A stretch of 22,820 bases of DNA from a bacterium. Lineage in GTDB: Bacteria; Bacteroidota; Bacteroidia; Bacteroidales; Bacteroidaceae. A program made the translations under genes and the position numbers. The first letter of the stretch is position 1. Each line of letters starts with the position of its first letter. The DNA lies in the NCBI GenBank assembly GCA_004559785.1, contig SFXD01000066.1:1-22820 (forward strand). Direction: 5' to 3'. The notes under the pieces are model-generated. The model was not told the DNA's origin, searched no databases, and saw only the letters and a list, made by a program, of their open reading frames with translations. Positions 21,955 through 22,820 of this stretch are shown here, piece by piece.

Positions 21955-22664
21955 TACACTCCACCTTGCCTGTGTGCAGAAATCACGTAGGCATTGTCTT
22001 CCTTTATACGGAACTTGACCTCCATTTCTTCGTACTCCATGGCATAGATTCGTTCCTCGTCGTCCTGGTAATGTGGACGTGGGTCTTGTGAGATGATACC
22101 TCTCAAATCCGCCATTTCCTTCTCCGAAAGCATGTTGCTTACATCCTCGTCGAAGGTCGTGTTTAGGTTGTGGCTCGTCTCGTTTGCCATCTCGGCAAAG
22201 CCTCCCCTTGCATCGGCATGTATGTCCGTGAAGGGCAGGTAAGGCTTGATGTCTATGATGGGTGTGCCGTCCATCATGTCTATGCCTTCCACCTCTATCA
22301 CGGGTCCCTCCGCAGTATTCGTGTATATTCCAACTATCCTCACCGACGACAGGCCTATGCTGTTTGGACGGAAGGGGCTACGGGTTGCCCACACACCCAT
22401 TCTCTTGTTTCCTCCCAGTCTTGGAGGCCTTACCGTAGGCGACCATTTCCCTTGCGTATGAGCTTTCGAGAAGTCCCACAGCAACCAAATGTGTGTGAAA
22501 TCCTCCAGTCCCCTGAGGGCATCTGGATTACGGAATTCGGGTTCAAACACTATCGTGCCTCTCAGTCCTTGTACAAGTCCGCTTTGCCTTGGGACACCGA
22601 ATTTTGTCTTGAAGCCAGTCCTTATGTGGCCTATGGGCTTTATTGTAAGAATCGTATGTTCCAC
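21954..22664 (-). CDS. trmO: tRNA t6A37 methyltransferase TrmO (TsaA/YaeB family)
   Basis: The 236-residue protein has the TsaA-like N-terminal beta barrel: IKPIGHIRTGFKTKFGVPRQSGLV, FTHIWLLWDF and the SAM-site signature TRSPFRPNSIGLSSVRI (~95-111). Then come DMMDGTPIIDIKPYLPFTD and an extended, acidic C-terminal region (~170-236). In characterised members, TrmO uses S-adenosylmethionine to methylate N6-threonylcarbamoyladenosine at position 37 of threonine tRNAs. The predicted start is GTG at 22664; no in-frame ATG occurs nearby and the conserved IKPIGHIRT begins at residue 8. It is convergent with the preceding gene and has its own promoter and an unusual leader. Confidence 0.9.
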   Translation of the reverse strand: MEHTILTIKPIGHIRTGFKTKFGVPRQSGLVQGLRGTIVFEPEFRNPDALRGLEDFTHIWLLWDFSKAHTQGKWSPTVRPPRLGGNKRMGVWATRSPFRPNSIGLSSVRIVGIYTNTAEGPVIEVEGIDMMDGTPIIDIKPYLPFTDIHADARGGFAEMANETSHNLNTTFDEDVSNMLSEKEMADLRGIISQDPRPHYQDDEERIYAMEYEEMEVKFRIKEDNAYVISAHRQGGV

Positions 22665-22682
22665 TTTAATTATGTGGGTGTT

Positions 22683-22706
22683 CTATAAATTTGTATTTAC
22701 ATCCAT
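22683..22706 (-). CDS. Seven-codon upstream ORF in the trmO leader
   Basis: On the minus strand ATG (22706-22704) opens a short frame, MDVNTNL, ending at TAG (22685-22683), 18 nt before the trmO GTG. Its ATG is preceded 8 nt upstream by AAAGGAGG (22722-22715), a near-perfect Shine-Dalgarno sequence. That is unusual in Bacteroidota, where strong SDs are rare. The uORF start codon lies in the 3' arm of the long-range stem described below. Real translation is inferred, not shown. Confidence 0.4.
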   Translation of the reverse strand: MDVNTNL

Positions 22707-22765
22707 TGACAATGCCTCCTTTGATGCTTGTCCCCTCACCAAAAAGGACGTTTCTTTTGTCAATG
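22704..22765 (-). promoter_or_regulatory. Putative structured leader of trmO
   Basis: A 9-bp perfect inverted repeat (CATTGACAA at 22765-22757 and TTGTCAATG at 22712-22704, minus strand) would bring the 5' end of the transcript back onto the uORF start codon. Inside, GTCCTTT pairs with AGGGGAC (two G-U pairs), forming a second hairpin. The SD AAAGGAGG is single-stranded in this fold, while the uORF ATG is paired. No known riboswitch was recognised. Confidence 0.45.
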
Positions 22766-22771
22766 ACTATG

Positions 22772-22803
22772 CAAAATTAATACTATTTGAGATAAAACCC
22801 AAA
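22772..22803 (-). promoter_or_regulatory. Promoter of trmO
   Basis: On the minus strand TTTG (22803-22800), a 20-nt spacer and TAATTTTG (22779-22772) match the Bacteroidota promoter consensus. The expected start, near 22766, coincides with the first base of the long inverted repeat, so the stem would form at the very 5' end of the mRNA. Confidence 0.82.
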
Positions 22804-22820
22804 TACATTCATGTAAAATA

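Noticed and set aside
22686..22693. TAAATTTG on the plus strand near the window end, resembling a -7 box
   Set aside because: It has no -33 element and no plus-strand gene follows within the window; it lies in the trmO leader.
1..22820. CRISPR arrays, insertion sequences, prophage or defence genes
   Set aside because: No regularly spaced repeats, transposase or integrase motifs, or defence-associated domains were seen in any frame.

Overview
The window looks like chromosomal core sequence from a member of the order Bacteroidales, most likely a fairly GC-rich member of the Prevotellaceae. The taxon is inferred from three things: Bacteroidota-type promoters (TTG or TTTG, 19-20 nt, then TAnnTTTG), families largely confined to this phylum (DUF4199, DUF6452, DUF6048), and gene sets typical of Bacteroidales (hisH-hisA-hisF-hisIE; ftsE-lysC-lysA). 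Arginine is very often encoded by AGG. No phage, transposon, CRISPR array or defence system was seen.

Layout. Positions 1-317 hold a small stable-RNA transcription unit on the minus strand: promoter, SRP RNA (ffs), tRNA-Thr(TGT), and a terminator with a UUCG-capped hairpin. From 418 to 3764 a tight plus-strand run encodes envelope functions: DUF4199 membrane protein, polyprenyl-phosphate-type glycosyltransferase, DUF6452 lipoprotein, DUF6048 outer-membrane protein and an MntP-type Mn2+ exporter. An ApbE flavinyltransferase and a Crp/Fnr-type regulator follow (3765-5529). Then come an M3 oligopeptidase, a dCMP deaminase, an S41 C-terminal processing protease, an unrecognised helical protein and the replicative helicase DnaB (5604-12309).

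From 12508 to 15321 lies the second half of the histidine pathway (hisH, hisA, hisF, hisIE), with a well-spaced promoter and an apparently structured leader of about 120 nt. hisH appears broken. Its conserved first 12 codons are in one frame, and the rest of the gene, including the whole glutaminase catalytic region, is in another. About 14 residues between them are missing.

Downstream are ftsE without an adjacent ftsX, then lysC and lysA of the aspartate-to-lysine pathway, a GT2-like membrane protein without a DxD motif, a DedA-family membrane protein, and an unrecognised outer-membrane protein (to 21933). The window closes with trmO on the minus strand, whose leader holds a long-range stem and a 7-codon upstream ORF with a strong Shine-Dalgarno sequence.

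The most interesting points are the hisH lesion, the two structured leaders (his and trmO), and small sequence insertions or duplications inside coding genes (a G/C palindrome in mntP and a 21-bp tandem duplication in a lipoprotein signal peptide). I did not find a new multigene system.
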